Assembly: GCA_003480725.1 (NCBI GenBank)
Contig: QUJQ01000010.1
Span: 8,179-72,178, forward strand
Origin: Clostridiaceae bacterium AM27-36LB
GTDB lineage: Bacteria > Bacillota > Clostridia > Lachnospirales > Lachnospiraceae
DNA: 64,000 nt
Direction: 5' to 3'
The notes under the pieces are model-generated. The model searched no databases and was not told the origin of the DNA. It saw nothing but the letters and a program-made list of their open reading frames with translations. This document shows positions 18,181 through 27,509 of this stretch, piece after piece. A program made the translations under genes and the position numbers. Numbering within the stretch: position 1 is the stretch's first letter; the number at the start of each line of letters is the position of its first letter.

Positions 18181-18334
18181 GCTAATGTAGGTGATTGCCC
18201 ACAGGCAATCAGAGAACCGCAGGGACTTGCGGGGTTAGCCCGGGATATCTTACCGTGGAAGTATCGGAGCGGTATTGGCCGGGAATCAGCACTTGTGCTG
18301 GAAGTTCACGAATAATAAGAGAGGTGAAAAGAAT
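18181..18334 (+). ncRNA. Structured rpmE leader (probable L31 autoregulatory leader)
   Basis: About 150 bases of untranslated leader lie between the promoter and rpmE. They fold readily: GATTGCC/GGCAATC with a four-base loop (18193-18210), then CCGCA/TGCGG, a GCCCGGGATATC...GGCCGGG pairing, and AGCACTTGTGCT next to the ribosome site. Ribosomal-protein leaders upstream of rpmE are known in Firmicutes and bind L31. Assignment to that class is by position and structure, not by a model search. Confidence 0.55.
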
Positions 18335-18538
18335 ATGAGAGAAGGAATCCATCCGGAGTACTATCAGGCAACCGTAACCTGCAACTGCGGTAACACATTT
18401 GTTACCGGTTCTACCAAATCTGATATCCATGTGGAGATCTGTTCCAAGTGTCATTCATTCTACACTGGACAGCAGAAAGTGGCAGCAGCCCGCGGACGTA
18501 TTGATAAGTTCAATCGTAAATATGGTATCAGCAAATAA
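18335..18538 (+). CDS. rpmE: Ribosomal protein bL31
   Basis: The 67-residue protein of the large subunit begins [20 protein letters not shown] and keeps [15 protein letters not shown]. The four cysteines (CNC and CSKC) make it the zinc-binding C+ form. GAGAGGTGAAAAGAAT precedes the ATG. It is followed by a clear terminator and preceded by a structured leader, so it forms a single-gene unit. Confidence 0.97.
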   Translation: MREGIHPEYYQATVTCNCGNTFVTGSTKSDIHVEICSKCHSFYTGQQKVAAARGRIDKFNRKYGISK

Positions 18539-18552
18539 GATTGCTAAAAGTA

Positions 18553-18586
18553 AGGTTGAGGTTAGAAGTAATCTCAACCTATTTTT
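18553..18586 (+). terminator. Terminator after rpmE
   Basis: AGGTTGAG (18553-18560) and CTCAACCT (18573-18580) are followed by ATTTTT. Confidence 0.8.
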
Positions 18587-18610
18587 AATTAAACCAAAGG
18601 ATGTGAAATA

Positions 18611-19642
18611 TTGAAACCATCAGGAATAGGCGGTCAGGCAGTGCTGGAAGGCATTATGATGAAAAATAAGAGCCAGTACTCCGTAGCCGTGAGAAGACCG
18701 GACGGCGAGATCGAGGTAAAGACTGACGAGTATGTTGGTATTGCAGGAGACAAAGCTTGGGCGAAGCTGCCGTTGATCCGGGGAATGGTGAATTTTATAG
18801 ATTCTATGATCCTGGGAATGAAGACTCTGTCCTGGTCCGCAAGCTTTTATGAGGATGAGGAAGAAGAGGCAAAGCCGGGAAAATTTGAGAAATTTCTTCT
18901 GAAGCTGTTTGGTGAGAAGGCAGAGAAAGTAGTGATGGGAGCGACCGTGGCATTTTCTGTGATCATGGCAGTGCTGATCTTTATGCTGCTTCCCTACTTC
19001 CTGTCCGGACTTTTTCGGAAATTTATCGTATCCAATACACTGCTGGCCATTGTGGAAGGCTGTATCCGCATGGGAATCTTCATTCTCTATGTGGCACTGA
19101 TCTCTTCCATGAAGGATATCCGCAGAACGTATATGTATCATGGTGCAGAGCACAAGTGTATCAACTGCATTGAGCGCGGAAGAGCACTGAGTGTGAGAAA
19201 TGTGCGGAAAAGCTCCCGTTATCATGCACGCTGCGGCACCAGCTTCCTGTTCATCGTTATGGTGATCAGTATTATTTTCTTTATCTTCATTCGGGTAGAG
19301 TCACCGGTGGCACGAGTGGTCGTCCGTGTGCTGCTGGTTCCGGTCATTGCCGGAGTGGCATATGAGTTCATCCGCCTGGCAGGACGCAGCAACAATATTG
19401 TCATGCGGATCTTAAGTCTTCCGGGCAAAGGGATGCAGATGCTGACCACCAAAGAGCCGGATGATGACATGATCGAGGTTGCCATCGCAGCAGTGGAAGC
19501 AGTCTTTGACTGGAGAGCATTCCAGGGACTCAAAGATGAGGAGCCGCTGGAGGAGCTGGAGCTGGAACCGGATATGCCAAAGCTGGAATCCGGGCAGACA
19601 GACGCATCGGAGCTGGATGAGATCAAGATCGAGGATCTGTAG
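18611..19642 (+). CDS. DUF1385 family membrane protein
   Basis: The 343-residue protein starts at TTG (18611) behind AAAGGATG. The product opens MKPSGIGGQAVLEGIMMKN, the standard DUF1385 opening. Several membrane segments (about 115-145, 150-180, 210-235) follow, with a conserved YHGAEHKCINC loop and SSRYHARCGTS, a His/Cys-rich pattern suggesting metal binding. The end is long and acidic. Bacillus YqhQ is a relative, but no reaction is established. It is always near prmC and prfA in Firmicutes; here prmC begins at the next base after the stop. Confidence 0.9.
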   Translation: MKPSGIGGQAVLEGIMMKNKSQYSVAVRRPDGEIEVKTDEYVGIAGDKAWAKLPLIRGMVNFIDSMILGMKTLSWSASFYEDEEEEAKPGKFEKFLLKLFGEKAEKVVMGATVAFSVIMAVLIFMLLPYFLSGLFRKFIVSNTLLAIVEGCIRMGIFILYVALISSMKDIRRTYMYHGAEHKCINCIERGRALSVRNVRKSSRYHARCGTSFLFIVMVISIIFFIFIRVESPVARVVVRVLLVPVIAGVAYEFIRLAGRSNNIVMRILSLPGKGMQMLTTKEPDDDMIEVAIAAVEAVFDWRAFQGLKDEEPLEELELEPDMPKLESGQTDASELDEIKIEDL

Positions 19643-20488
19643 ATGACACTGGGAACCTTATTAAAACAAGGAAGAGAGATTCTTCAGAATGCCGGGATCG
19701 CAGAGTGGGATCTGGACGCCTGGTATCTGCTGGAATATGTGACAGGTGTGAGCCGCAGCCAGTATTTTCTGGACCCAGAGCGGGAAGTGCCGCAGGAACA
19801 GGAAGCCGCGTACCGTCAGATGATAGACAAGAGAAGCACCCACATTCCGCTGCAGCATCTGACCGGGGAGCAGGAGTTTATGGGCCTTACATTCAAGGTC
19901 AACGAACATGTGCTGATCCCCAGACAGGACACCGAGGTGTTGGTGGAAGAGGCACTGAACTATGTGAGGAGCGGCATGGACATTCTGGATGTGTGTACCG
20001 GATCGGGATGCATTTTATTGAGCGTTCTGAAGCTGGGAGAGAAAAAGTGCCGTGGAATCCTTCACGGAACCGGTGTGGATCTGTCCAGAGAGGCTTTGCA
20101 GGTGGCAGAAGAAAATGCTGGGCGGCTTCAGGTAGAAGCCACATTTCTGCACAGCGATCTCTTCGCAGAAGTGCAGGGGCAGTATGACATGATTCTGTCC
20201 AATCCACCATATATTGAAAAAGCAGTGGTGGAGACACTGGAAGAAGAGGTGCGTATCCATGAGCCACGTATGGCACTGGATGGCGGAGAAGACGGCCTTG
20301 ATTTTTACAGGAAGATCACGGCAGAGAGTGTGCAGTATTTAAGAAAAGGCGGACGGCTGCTCTTTGAGATCGGCTACGATCAGGGAGAAGCAGTCAGTGC
20401 CCTTATGAAGGAACATTTTGCAGAGGTGCGCGTGATTCAGGATCTGGCAGGACTTGACCGGGTCGTGAGCGGCGTGTACTGTGGTTAA
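19643..20488 (+). CDS. prmC: Peptide chain release factor N5-glutamine methyltransferase
   Basis: Methylates the Gln of the GGQ motif in release factors using S-adenosylmethionine. The 281-residue protein has the N-terminal helical substrate domain, then a Rossmann-like methyltransferase with the SAM loop VCTGSGCILLSV and the catalytic NPPY in LSNPPYIEKA. The ATG follows the DUF1385 stop with no gap, so translation is coupled. The gene for its substrate, prfA, follows 18 bases downstream. Confidence 0.96.
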   Translation: MTLGTLLKQGREILQNAGIAEWDLDAWYLLEYVTGVSRSQYFLDPEREVPQEQEAAYRQMIDKRSTHIPLQHLTGEQEFMGLTFKVNEHVLIPRQDTEVLVEEALNYVRSGMDILDVCTGSGCILLSVLKLGEKKCRGILHGTGVDLSREALQVAEENAGRLQVEATFLHSDLFAEVQGQYDMILSNPPYIEKAVVETLEEEVRIHEPRMALDGGEDGLDFYRKITAESVQYLRKGGRLLFEIGYDQGEAVSALMKEHFAEVRVIQDLAGLDRVVSGVYCG

Positions 20489-20506
20489 TGATATGGAGGA
20501 AAAAAG

Positions 20507-21580
20507 ATGTTTGATAAACTGGAAGATCTGGTAAGACGGTTTGAAGAGATCACCAACGAACTGACCGAACCGTCGGTAGTCAATGACCAGAATCGTTTCC
20601 GCAAGCTGATGAAGGAGCAGTCTGACCTGCAGCCGCTGGTGGATGCCTACACAGAATATCGGAAATGTCAGGAAACCGTAGAAGACAGTCTCGCCATGCT
20701 GGAGAGCGAGTCTGATGATGAGATGCGTGAGATGCTCAAGGAAGAGATGTCTGACGCGAAGAAGCGGATCATAGAGCTGGAACAGGAGATGAAGATCCTG
20801 CTTCTGCCCAAGGATCCTAATGATGAGAAGAACGTTATCGTGGAGATCCGTGCCGGCGCAGGTGGAGATGAGGCAGCTCTGTTCGCAGCTGAGGTCTATC
20901 GGATGTATGTGCATTATGCAGAGTCCAGACGCTGGAAGACGGAGATCGTGGAGTGCGACGAGATCGGTATCGGCGGTATGAAGAGTGTGACCTTTATGAT
21001 CAATGGTCAGGGCGCATATTCCATGATGAAATATGAGTCTGGCGTTCATCGTGTGCAGCGTGTGCCGGAGACAGAGTCCGGTGGACGTATCCATACATCA
21101 ACGATCAGTGTGGCAGTGATGCCGGAGGTAGATGAGGATATTGATATCAAGATCGAGGACAAAGATATCCGTATCGACGTTATGCGTGCATCCGGTAACG
21201 GTGGACAGTGCGTCAACACCACAGACTCCGCAGTGCGTCTGACGCATTACCCGACTGGAATCGTGGTATACAGCCAGACCGAGAAATCACAGCTCCAGAA
21301 TAAAGCAAAGGCATTTGCACTGCTTCGTGCAAAGCTGTATGATATTGAACAGCAGCAGAGACATGATGCGGAGGCAGAGATGCGCCGCAGCCAGATCGGT
21401 ACCGGAGACCGTTCCGAGAAGATCCGTACCTACAACTTCCCGCAGGGACGTGTGACCGATCACCGGATCAACCTGACACTGTATAAGCTTGATAAGATCA
21501 TGAATGGAGATATCCAGGAGATCATCGATGCCTGTATCGCAGCCGATCAGGCAAAGAAGCTGGCAAATATGAACGATTAA
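20507..21580 (+). CDS. prfA: Peptide chain release factor 1
   Basis: Reads UAA and UAG in the ribosomal A site and triggers release of the finished chain. The 357-residue protein has the helical N-terminal domain, stop-codon recognition region, and the catalytic GGQ in [16 protein letters not shown]. The residue before GGQ is Asn and the one after is Cys, small changes from the more common AGGQHV. Length is normal. AGGAAAAAAG precedes the ATG. Cotranscribed with prmC. Confidence 0.96.
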   Translation: MFDKLEDLVRRFEEITNELTEPSVVNDQNRFRKLMKEQSDLQPLVDAYTEYRKCQETVEDSLAMLESESDDEMREMLKEEMSDAKKRIIELEQEMKILLLPKDPNDEKNVIVEIRAGAGGDEAALFAAEVYRMYVHYAESRRWKTEIVECDEIGIGGMKSVTFMINGQGAYSMMKYESGVHRVQRVPETESGGRIHTSTISVAVMPEVDEDIDIKIEDKDIRIDVMRASGNGGQCVNTTDSAVRLTHYPTGIVVYSQTEKSQLQNKAKAFALLRAKLYDIEQQQRHDAEAEMRRSQIGTGDRSEKIRTYNFPQGRVTDHRINLTLYKLDKIMNGDIQEIIDACIAADQAKKLANMND

Positions 21581-21642
21581 GGTCTTCGCTGTCAGATGAC
21601 CTTATAAAAAAATATATTAAGTAGGATAGTAAGGAGCAAAAC

Positions 21643-22977
21643 ATGGGAAAATATTTTGGAACAGACGGCTTTCGTGGAGAAGCAAACGTAAATCTGACCG
21701 TTGAGCATGCCTACAAAGTAGGTCGTTTCCTTGGCTGGTACTATGGCAGGGAACACAAAGCACAGGTTGTGATCGGAAAAGATACCAGAAGATCCAGCTA
21801 TATGTTTGAGTACTCACTGGTAGCAGGTCTGACTGCATCCGGAGCAGATGTATATCTGCTTCATGTAACCACCACACCGAGCGTATCTTACGTGGTAAGG
21901 ACCGAAGGCTTTGACTGCGGCATCATGATCTCTGCCAGCCACAACCCGTTCTATGATAATGGAATCAAGATCATCAACGGAAACGGCTACAAGCTGGAAG
22001 CAGATGTGGAGCAGAAGATCGAGGATTATATTGATGGCAAGACCGAAGAGATCCCATTTGCAACCAGAGAAAATATCGGACGCACGGTGGACTTTTCTGC
22101 AGGCCGTAACCGCTACATCGGTTATCTGATCTCCCTGCCCACACGTTCCTTCAAGACCATGCGTGTAGGACTTGACTGTTCCAACGGAAGTGCATCTTCC
22201 ATTGCCAAGAGTGTATTTGATGCACTGGGGGCTAAGACCTATGTGATCAACAACGAACCGGACGGAACCAACATCAACCGTGACTGCGGATCCACCCATA
22301 TCGAAGGACTGCAGGCATTTGTAAAAGAAAAAGGACTGGATGTAGGATTCGCTTATGACGGAGACGCAGACCGCTGCCTGGCAGTAGATGAAAATGGAAA
22401 TGTGATCGATGGAGACCTGATCCTCTATGTGTGTGGTAAATATCTCAAAGAGATCGGACAGCTCAAGGATGATATGATCGTTACCACCGTCATGTCCAAT
22501 ATTGGTCTGTACAAGGCATGCGACAAAGTTGGACTTCATTACCAGCAGACCAAGGTCGGCGATAAATATGTATTTGAAAATATGATGGAGAACGGCTATC
22601 GTCTGGGCGGTGAGCAGTCTGGCCATATTATTTTCAGCAAACATGCGACTACAGGTGACGGTATCCTGACTTCCCTGAAGATCATGGAAGTGCTGCTGGA
22701 GAAGAAGACGACACTGGGAATGCTGGCATCTGAGGTGAAGATCTATCCACAGCTGCTGGAGAACTTACGAGTGACAGACAAGAAAGCAGTGTTGGAGCAT
22801 CCGGCGGTAAAAGAAGTGATCGAACAGGTGAAAGAAGATCTGGGAAGCGACGGACGTATCCTGGTGCGTGAGAGCGGTACGGAGCCGCTGCTGCGTGTCA
22901 TGGTAGAGGCAACCACCCAGGAGCTTTGCAAAGAATATGTTGGAAAAGTAATTGAAACTATGAAGAGTATCATGTAG
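21643..22977 (+). CDS. glmM: Phosphoglucosamine mutase
   Basis: Converts glucosamine-6-phosphate to glucosamine-1-phosphate for peptidoglycan precursor synthesis. The 444-residue alpha-D-phosphohexomutase shows the phosphoserine loop ISASHNPFYDNGIK, the metal loop AYDGDADRCL, the sugar loop GGEQSGHI and the phosphate loop RESGTEPLLR. The start GKYFGTDGFRGEAN is typical of GlmM. TAAGGAGCAAAAC precedes the ATG. A weak hairpin in the 62-base gap after prfA may separate the units. Confidence 0.93.
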   Translation: MGKYFGTDGFRGEANVNLTVEHAYKVGRFLGWYYGREHKAQVVIGKDTRRSSYMFEYSLVAGLTASGADVYLLHVTTTPSVSYVVRTEGFDCGIMISASHNPFYDNGIKIINGNGYKLEADVEQKIEDYIDGKTEEIPFATRENIGRTVDFSAGRNRYIGYLISLPTRSFKTMRVGLDCSNGSASSIAKSVFDALGAKTYVINNEPDGTNINRDCGSTHIEGLQAFVKEKGLDVGFAYDGDADRCLAVDENGNVIDGDLILYVCGKYLKEIGQLKDDMIVTTVMSNIGLYKACDKVGLHYQQTKVGDKYVFENMMENGYRLGGEQSGHIIFSKHATTGDGILTSLKIMEVLLEKKTTLGMLASEVKIYPQLLENLRVTDKKAVLEHPAVKEVIEQVKEDLGSDGRILVRESGTEPLLRVMVEATTQELCKEYVGKVIETMKSIM

Positions 22978-22995
22978 GAATACAGGAGGGGAAAC

Positions 22996-23913
22996 ATGAG
23001 AAAAACAACACTGGTAGTTATGGCAGCAGGAATCGGCAGTCGTTTCGGCGGCGGGATCAAACAGCTGGAGCCAGTAGGACCATCCGGTGAGATCATCATG
23101 GATTATTCGATTCATGATGCGCTGGAAGCAGGATTTAATAAAGTCGTATTTATCATCCGCAAGGATCTGGAAAAAGATTTCCGCGAGATCATCGGCAACC
23201 GTATGGAGAAGCTGGTGGAGACCGCTTATGCATTTCAGGAGATCGATGACCTTCCGGCCGGATTCACAAAACCTGCCGACAGAACCAAGCCGTGGGGTAC
23301 CGGTCAGGCGATCCTTTCCTGTAAAGATCTGGTGAATGAGCCATTTGCGGTGATCAATGCAGATGACTATTATGGAAAAGAAGCATTTGTGAAAGTGCAT
23401 GACTATCTGGTGGAAGAACATCCGGTCAGTGATAAACTGGATTTCTGCATGGCAGGATTCCTTCTGGAAAATACCTTAAGTGAAAATGGCGGTGTGACCA
23501 GAGGTATCTGCAGTGTCAATGAGCAGGGTCACCTGACCAAAGTAACAGAGACCAAGAATATTGTAAAGACTGCAGAAGGTGCAGCCGTACAGGCAGAGGA
23601 TGGCAGTCTCACAGCAGTTCAGGCACATTGTCCGGTATCCATGAACATGTGGGGCTTCACTCCGGAGATCTTCGGCATTCTGGAAAAAGGATTTGCAGAA
23701 TTTTTAGGTGCGCTCAAAGACCAGACCAAGGGTGAGTATCTGATCCCTACCGTTGTGGATCAGCTGATCCAGACCGATGTGTGCAACGTAACTGTTCTGG
23801 AATCCCGCGACAAATGGTTTGGTGTAACTTATAAAGAGGACAAGCCGCTGGTAGTCCGTTCCTTCAGGGAATTGATCGATGCTGGCGTGTATAAAGAAAG
23901 GCTGTTTGACTAA
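22996..23913 (+). CDS. NTP_transferase-fold nucleotidyltransferase
   Basis: The 305-residue cytoplasmic enzyme has the nucleotidyltransferase start VMAAGIGSRFGGGIKQL, in which the G-x-G-x-R-F-x(n)-K pattern binds the nucleotide triphosphate. The metal-binding Asp pair is in AVINADDYYG. WGTGQAIL is also typical. The sugar or other phosphate substrate cannot be read from sequence. It is 18 bases after glmM and three bases before the DUF2156 gene, suggesting a shared role in envelope precursor or lipid headgroup synthesis (inference). Confidence 0.85.
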   Translation: MRKTTLVVMAAGIGSRFGGGIKQLEPVGPSGEIIMDYSIHDALEAGFNKVVFIIRKDLEKDFREIIGNRMEKLVETAYAFQEIDDLPAGFTKPADRTKPWGTGQAILSCKDLVNEPFAVINADDYYGKEAFVKVHDYLVEEHPVSDKLDFCMAGFLLENTLSENGGVTRGICSVNEQGHLTKVTETKNIVKTAEGAAVQAEDGSLTAVQAHCPVSMNMWGFTPEIFGILEKGFAEFLGALKDQTKGEYLIPTVVDQLIQTDVCNVTVLESRDKWFGVTYKEDKPLVVRSFRELIDAGVYKERLFD

Positions 23914-23916
23914 ATT

Positions 23917-24816
23917 ATGGAGATTTTATTCAGAAGACCCGAACTGGATGACAGGGAGACGATTCTGAAGCATCTGTCTGAACGCAGACTCAGAGGCTGC
24001 GAGAGAACATTTGCAAATGTTTATCTGTGGGCACGTTTCTACAATGAGGGCTGGGCGGAGATCGAAGGAACAGCAGTTTTCCGGACAGGCCCTGAAGGTG
24101 CCTATTCTTATACGTATCCGATCGGAGCCGGGGACCGTAAGAAGGTTGTAGAGCTTCTGATGCAGGATGCACAGGAAAAAGGATATCCGTTTCAGCTGCA
24201 TGCTCTCAGTACAGAAGAAATGAATGAACTGGAGAGCTATTTCCCAGGAAAATTCCAGGTGACCTGGCCCAGAGATTATGAAGATTATGTCTATGAGACA
24301 GAAAAACTGATCAATTTATCAGGAAAAAAATATCACGGGAAGAAGAACCATATCAACCAGTTCAAGGCAGTATACCCGGACTGGTCATATGAGACCATCA
24401 CGGATTCCAATGTGGAAGAATGCTTTCAGATGGCTCTGAAATGGCGCGGAGCCAATGGCTGTGAGGAAGACCCGGAGAAGAATCAGGAGATGTGTGTGAC
24501 GCTGAACTCCCTGCGGCTGTTCAAGGAACTGCATCTGAAGGGCGGACTCCTTCGTGCAGGAGGAAAGGTAGTGGCATTTACCCTGGGTGAGCCTGTGTGT
24601 GATGATACATTTGTCGTGCACATCGAAAAGGCATATGCAGATGTGAGAGGTGCTTATCCGCTGATCAACCAGCAGTTCCTGGAGCATGAAGTATCCGGGT
24701 ACAAATATGTGAACCGTGAGGATGACACAGGAGAGGAAGGTCTGCGGACTGCAAAGCTGTCCTATCATCCGGTATTTATGGTGGAAAAAGGTATTGCGAC
24801 CTTAAAAGGAGAATAA
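23917..24816 (+). CDS. DUF2156 / phosphatidylglycerol lysyltransferase-domain protein
   Basis: The 299-residue soluble protein has a double-GNAT arrangement like the C-terminal domain of MprF: TFANVYLWARFYNEGWAEI near the start, GKKYHGKKNHINQF in the centre, then VVAFTLGEP, FVVHIEKAYADVRGAYPLIN and YVNREDDTGEEGLR. There are no membrane segments, so it lacks the MprF flippase. Such proteins may transfer aminoacyl groups from tRNA to lipids or small molecules, but the substrate is unproven. It lies between the nucleotidyltransferase (3 bases) and hisC (6 bases). Confidence 0.88.
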   Translation: MEILFRRPELDDRETILKHLSERRLRGCERTFANVYLWARFYNEGWAEIEGTAVFRTGPEGAYSYTYPIGAGDRKKVVELLMQDAQEKGYPFQLHALSTEEMNELESYFPGKFQVTWPRDYEDYVYETEKLINLSGKKYHGKKNHINQFKAVYPDWSYETITDSNVEECFQMALKWRGANGCEEDPEKNQEMCVTLNSLRLFKELHLKGGLLRAGGKVVAFTLGEPVCDDTFVVHIEKAYADVRGAYPLINQQFLEHEVSGYKYVNREDDTGEEGLRTAKLSYHPVFMVEKGIATLKGE

Positions 24817-24822
24817 GATAAG

Positions 24823-25878
24823 ATGAGTACATGGGAAGAGAATGTCCGGAAGGTGACTCCCTACACACCGGGAGAACAGCCCAACCGGTCGCAGATGATC
24901 AAACTGAACACCAACGAGAATCCCTATCCGCCCGCCCCAGGTGTGGCTGAGGTACTGCGACATCCAGACGAGGATGCGCTGCGCCGTTATCCTGACCCGG
25001 CAGCCTCTGTGCTGGTAAATGCACTGGCTGAAAATTATCACGTAAAGCCGGAGCAGGTGTTTGTGGGAGTTGGCTCTGATGATGTGCTGGCTATGGCATT
25101 CATGACCTTCTTTAACTCTGAAAAACCGATCTTGTTCCCGGATATTAGTTATTCCTTCTATCCTGTATGGGCAGAAGAATTCCGGATCCCACATACGCGG
25201 GTGGCGCTGGATGAGAATTTCTGCATCCGCAAGGAAGATTACTATGGGGAGAATGGCGGTATCGTCTTCCCGAACCCCAATGCTCCTACAGCACTGGCTA
25301 TGGGACTTGACGATGTGGAAGACATCATCCGTCACAACCCGGATGTGGTCGTGATCGTAGATGAAGCATACGTGGACTTTGGTGCGGAGTCTGCCCTGAA
25401 GTTGGTGGAAAAATATGAGAATCTGCTGGTGGTACAGACATTTTCCAAATCCCGTTCTCTGGCCGGTATGCGGATCGGCTTTGCCATCGGTTCTCCAAAG
25501 CTGATCAAATATTTAAACGACGTAAAATATTCCTTCAATTCCTACACCCTGAACCAGACCTCTCTGGCCTGCGGCGTGGAAGCTGTGAAGGATCAGGCAT
25601 ATTTTAATGAGACCCGCACCCGTATCATGAAGACCCGGGAGCATGCCAAGGAAGTGTTAGGAGAGATGGGATTCTCCTTCCCGGACTCCAAGGCAAATTT
25701 CCTGTTCATCACCCACCCGGATTACCCGGCGAAAGAACTGTTCCAGGCGCTGCGCCAGAAGGATATCTATGTCCGTTACTTTGACCAGCCGCGGATCAAC
25801 AATTATCTCCGCGTGACCATCGGAACCGATGAGCAGATGGAAGCATTTTATGAATTTTTAAAGGAATACATGAGGTAA
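24823..25878 (+). CDS. hisC: Histidinol-phosphate aminotransferase (HisC family)
   Basis: The 351-residue PLP-dependent fold type I aminotransferase opens with LNTNENPYPP, the substrate-binding signature of HisC. FPNPNAPTAL, VDEAYVDFG and the Schiff-base Lys in QTFSKSRSLAGMRIG follow. Length fits HisC. The name is by family; the gene is not in a histidine operon but between DUF2156 and a COG2426 membrane protein, so a related aminotransferase role for another amino-alcohol phosphate remains possible. Confidence 0.85.
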   Translation: MSTWEENVRKVTPYTPGEQPNRSQMIKLNTNENPYPPAPGVAEVLRHPDEDALRRYPDPAASVLVNALAENYHVKPEQVFVGVGSDDVLAMAFMTFFNSEKPILFPDISYSFYPVWAEEFRIPHTRVALDENFCIRKEDYYGENGGIVFPNPNAPTALAMGLDDVEDIIRHNPDVVVIVDEAYVDFGAESALKLVEKYENLLVVQTFSKSRSLAGMRIGFAIGSPKLIKYLNDVKYSFNSYTLNQTSLACGVEAVKDQAYFNETRTRIMKTREHAKEVLGEMGFSFPDSKANFLFITHPDYPAKELFQALRQKDIYVRYFDQPRINNYLRVTIGTDEQMEAFYEFLKEYMR

Positions 25879-25884
25879 AAAATA

Positions 25885-26385
25885 ATGGAATCAATTATGT
25901 CATGGGTGATCTCCGCGCTGAGCGGCCATGTATCCAGGGAAATGATCGTTTTCATCATTTCCATGGTACCGATCCTGGAACTCAGAGGTGGTCTGCTGGC
26001 AGCATCTGTGCTGAACATCAATATTACCAGAGCACTGTGGATCTGCATTATCGGAAATATTATTCCGGTTCCGTTCATCCTGCTGCTGATCACACCGATC
26101 TTTAACTGGCTCAAACAGACGAAGACCTTCCGTCCCATGGTTGAGAAGATGGAAGCACGTGCCTTGAGCAAGCGTGAGCAGGTAGAAAAATATGAATTCT
26201 GGGGACTGGTATTGTTCGTAGGGATTCCGCTTCCTGGAACCGGTGCATGGACCGGCTCTCTGCTGGCTGCACTGCTCGGCATGAAATTCAAAAAAGCATT
26301 TCCGGCGGTACTGCTGGGAATCGCACTGGCATCAGTAATCATGTCCATCGTGTCCTACGGACTGCTGGGAGCGTTGATCCACTAA
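25885..26385 (+). CDS. COG2426 / small multidrug export-like membrane protein
   Basis: The 166-residue integral membrane protein matches Sm_multidrug_ex (PF06695/COG2426): SMVPILELRGGLLAA at the first helix, GNIIPVPFILL, then a short basic cytoplasmic loop and FVGIPLPGTGAWTGSLLAALLG. The paired E-x-RGG and G-x-PLPGTGAWTG elements are family hallmarks resembling DedA-type reentrant loops. Four to five membrane segments. A true drug export function is unproven. It begins six bases after hisC. Confidence 0.87.
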   Translation: MESIMSWVISALSGHVSREMIVFIISMVPILELRGGLLAASVLNINITRALWICIIGNIIPVPFILLLITPIFNWLKQTKTFRPMVEKMEARALSKREQVEKYEFWGLVLFVGIPLPGTGAWTGSLLAALLGMKFKKAFPAVLLGIALASVIMSIVSYGLLGALIH

Positions 26386-26467
26386 GAACTAGAAACACAT
26401 ACTGGCTGGGAAACCGGCACAAAGCGTAAAACTTGCATATGCGTTCTGCGAAAAGGATGAGGCTGTT

Positions 26468-27367
26468 ATGGGAGAGAATGCAAAAAGATTGTTTTTCGTT
26501 TATAATCCTCACTCAGGAAGAGGAAATATCCGTTCAAAATTATTTGACATCGTTCAGGTATTTTCCGAGGCGGGATATGAGATCACCATCTATCCTACCA
26601 GGGAGGCGAAGGATGCCACCCGCAAGATTAAGCATCTGTCAGATCAATACGATCTGGTTGTGTGCAGCGGCGGTGATGGAACCCTGGATGAAGTGGTAGA
26701 AGGCATGATGCACAGGCAGAAAAAGCTGCCGCTTGGCTACATTCCTTCAGGAACTGTCAATGATTTTGCCAGAAGTCTGAAGATTCCGCGGGATATGGTG
26801 AAAGCCGCCCGTCTGGCAGTGTCCGGAAAAGATTTCCTGAGTGATGTGGGTACCTTCAACAACAGTCATTTTGTATATATTGCAGCATTTGGCATCTTCA
26901 CGGATGTGGCATATTCCACGCCGCAGGATATGAAAAATGTTCTCGGCAATATGGCTTATCTTCTGGAGGGAGTCAAACGCCTTGCCAATATTCCGTCTTA
27001 TCACCTGAAATTTTCCTCAGAGGAATGCAGCGGGGAAGGCGATTTCATCTTTGGAATGGTGACCAATTCCCGTTCTGTTGGCGGATTTAAAAGCATCATA
27101 GGAAAGAATGTGCGGTTTGATGATGGCGTATTTGAAGTGACTTTTGTACGCCTTCCGAAAAATGCGGCAGAACTGCAGGAGATTCTGGCGGCCATCGTAC
27201 TCAAAGAGATGGATACACACTATATGATCTCATTTCGGACTGCCCGGTTAACCATCGAAGCACAGCAGGAGATCCCCTGGACTCTGGATGGGGAATATGG
27301 CGGTGAATCTCAAAATGTCATTATTCAAAATCATCAAAAGGCGTTGCAGATTCGTACCGGAAATTGA
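26468..27367 (+). CDS. Diacylglycerol/lipid kinase, YegS/BmrU family
   Basis: A 299-residue DAGK_cat enzyme that would phosphorylate a membrane lipid such as diacylglycerol or undecaprenol-like lipids. It shows FVYNPHSGRGN, the nucleotide loop VVCSGGDGTLDEVVEGM, the GYIPSGTVNDFARSL segment and DVGTFN. The C-terminal LDGEYG motif is also present. The long-overlapping frame at 26433 is a shadow. It is 82 bases after the COG2426 gene and probably the last gene of the envelope cluster. Regulation is not visible. Confidence 0.9.
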   Translation: MGENAKRLFFVYNPHSGRGNIRSKLFDIVQVFSEAGYEITIYPTREAKDATRKIKHLSDQYDLVVCSGGDGTLDEVVEGMMHRQKKLPLGYIPSGTVNDFARSLKIPRDMVKAARLAVSGKDFLSDVGTFNNSHFVYIAAFGIFTDVAYSTPQDMKNVLGNMAYLLEGVKRLANIPSYHLKFSSEECSGEGDFIFGMVTNSRSVGGFKSIIGKNVRFDDGVFEVTFVRLPKNAAELQEILAAIVLKEMDTHYMISFRTARLTIEAQQEIPWTLDGEYGGESQNVIIQNHQKALQIRTGN

Positions 27368-27394
27368 AAAAGGTCACAAAAAAAATAAAACTAC

Positions 27395-27423
27395 TTGCAT
27401 TTTTATGGGGTATCGTGTATTTT
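27395..27423 (+). promoter_or_regulatory. Promoter for glnN
   Basis: TTGCAT (27395-27400), 17 bases, TATTTT (27418-27423). It starts a roughly 225-base leader that contains a conditional terminator. Confidence 0.55.
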
Positions 27424-27467
27424 AATAGCATCAGATGCAGCAAAAGCTTCTGACATAAAGATTGAGC

Positions 27468-27509
27468 GAACAAAGATGTTCCACTTTTAGGGGTGGAGCA
27501 TCTTTTTTT
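27468..27509 (+). promoter_or_regulatory. Leader with ANTAR-type hexaloop hairpin overlapping an intrinsic terminator
   Basis: GAAC-AAAGAT-GTTC (27468-27481) forms a stem with a six-base loop having A at position 1 and G at position 4, the ANTAR antiterminator signature. Its 3' half is also the left arm of a terminator, AAAGATGTTCCAC (27472-27484) with GTGGAGCATCTTT (27493-27505) and a T run to 27509. The two structures exclude each other. A preceding imperfect stem (27430-27451, CAGATGC/GCTTCTG) could be the first ANTAR hairpin, but its loop does not fit cleanly. Confidence 0.6.

Noticed and set aside
18181..18334. tRNA-like or T-box structure in the rpmE leader
   Set aside because: No T-box consensus or anticodon-arm pattern was seen; a ribosomal-protein leader fits the context better.
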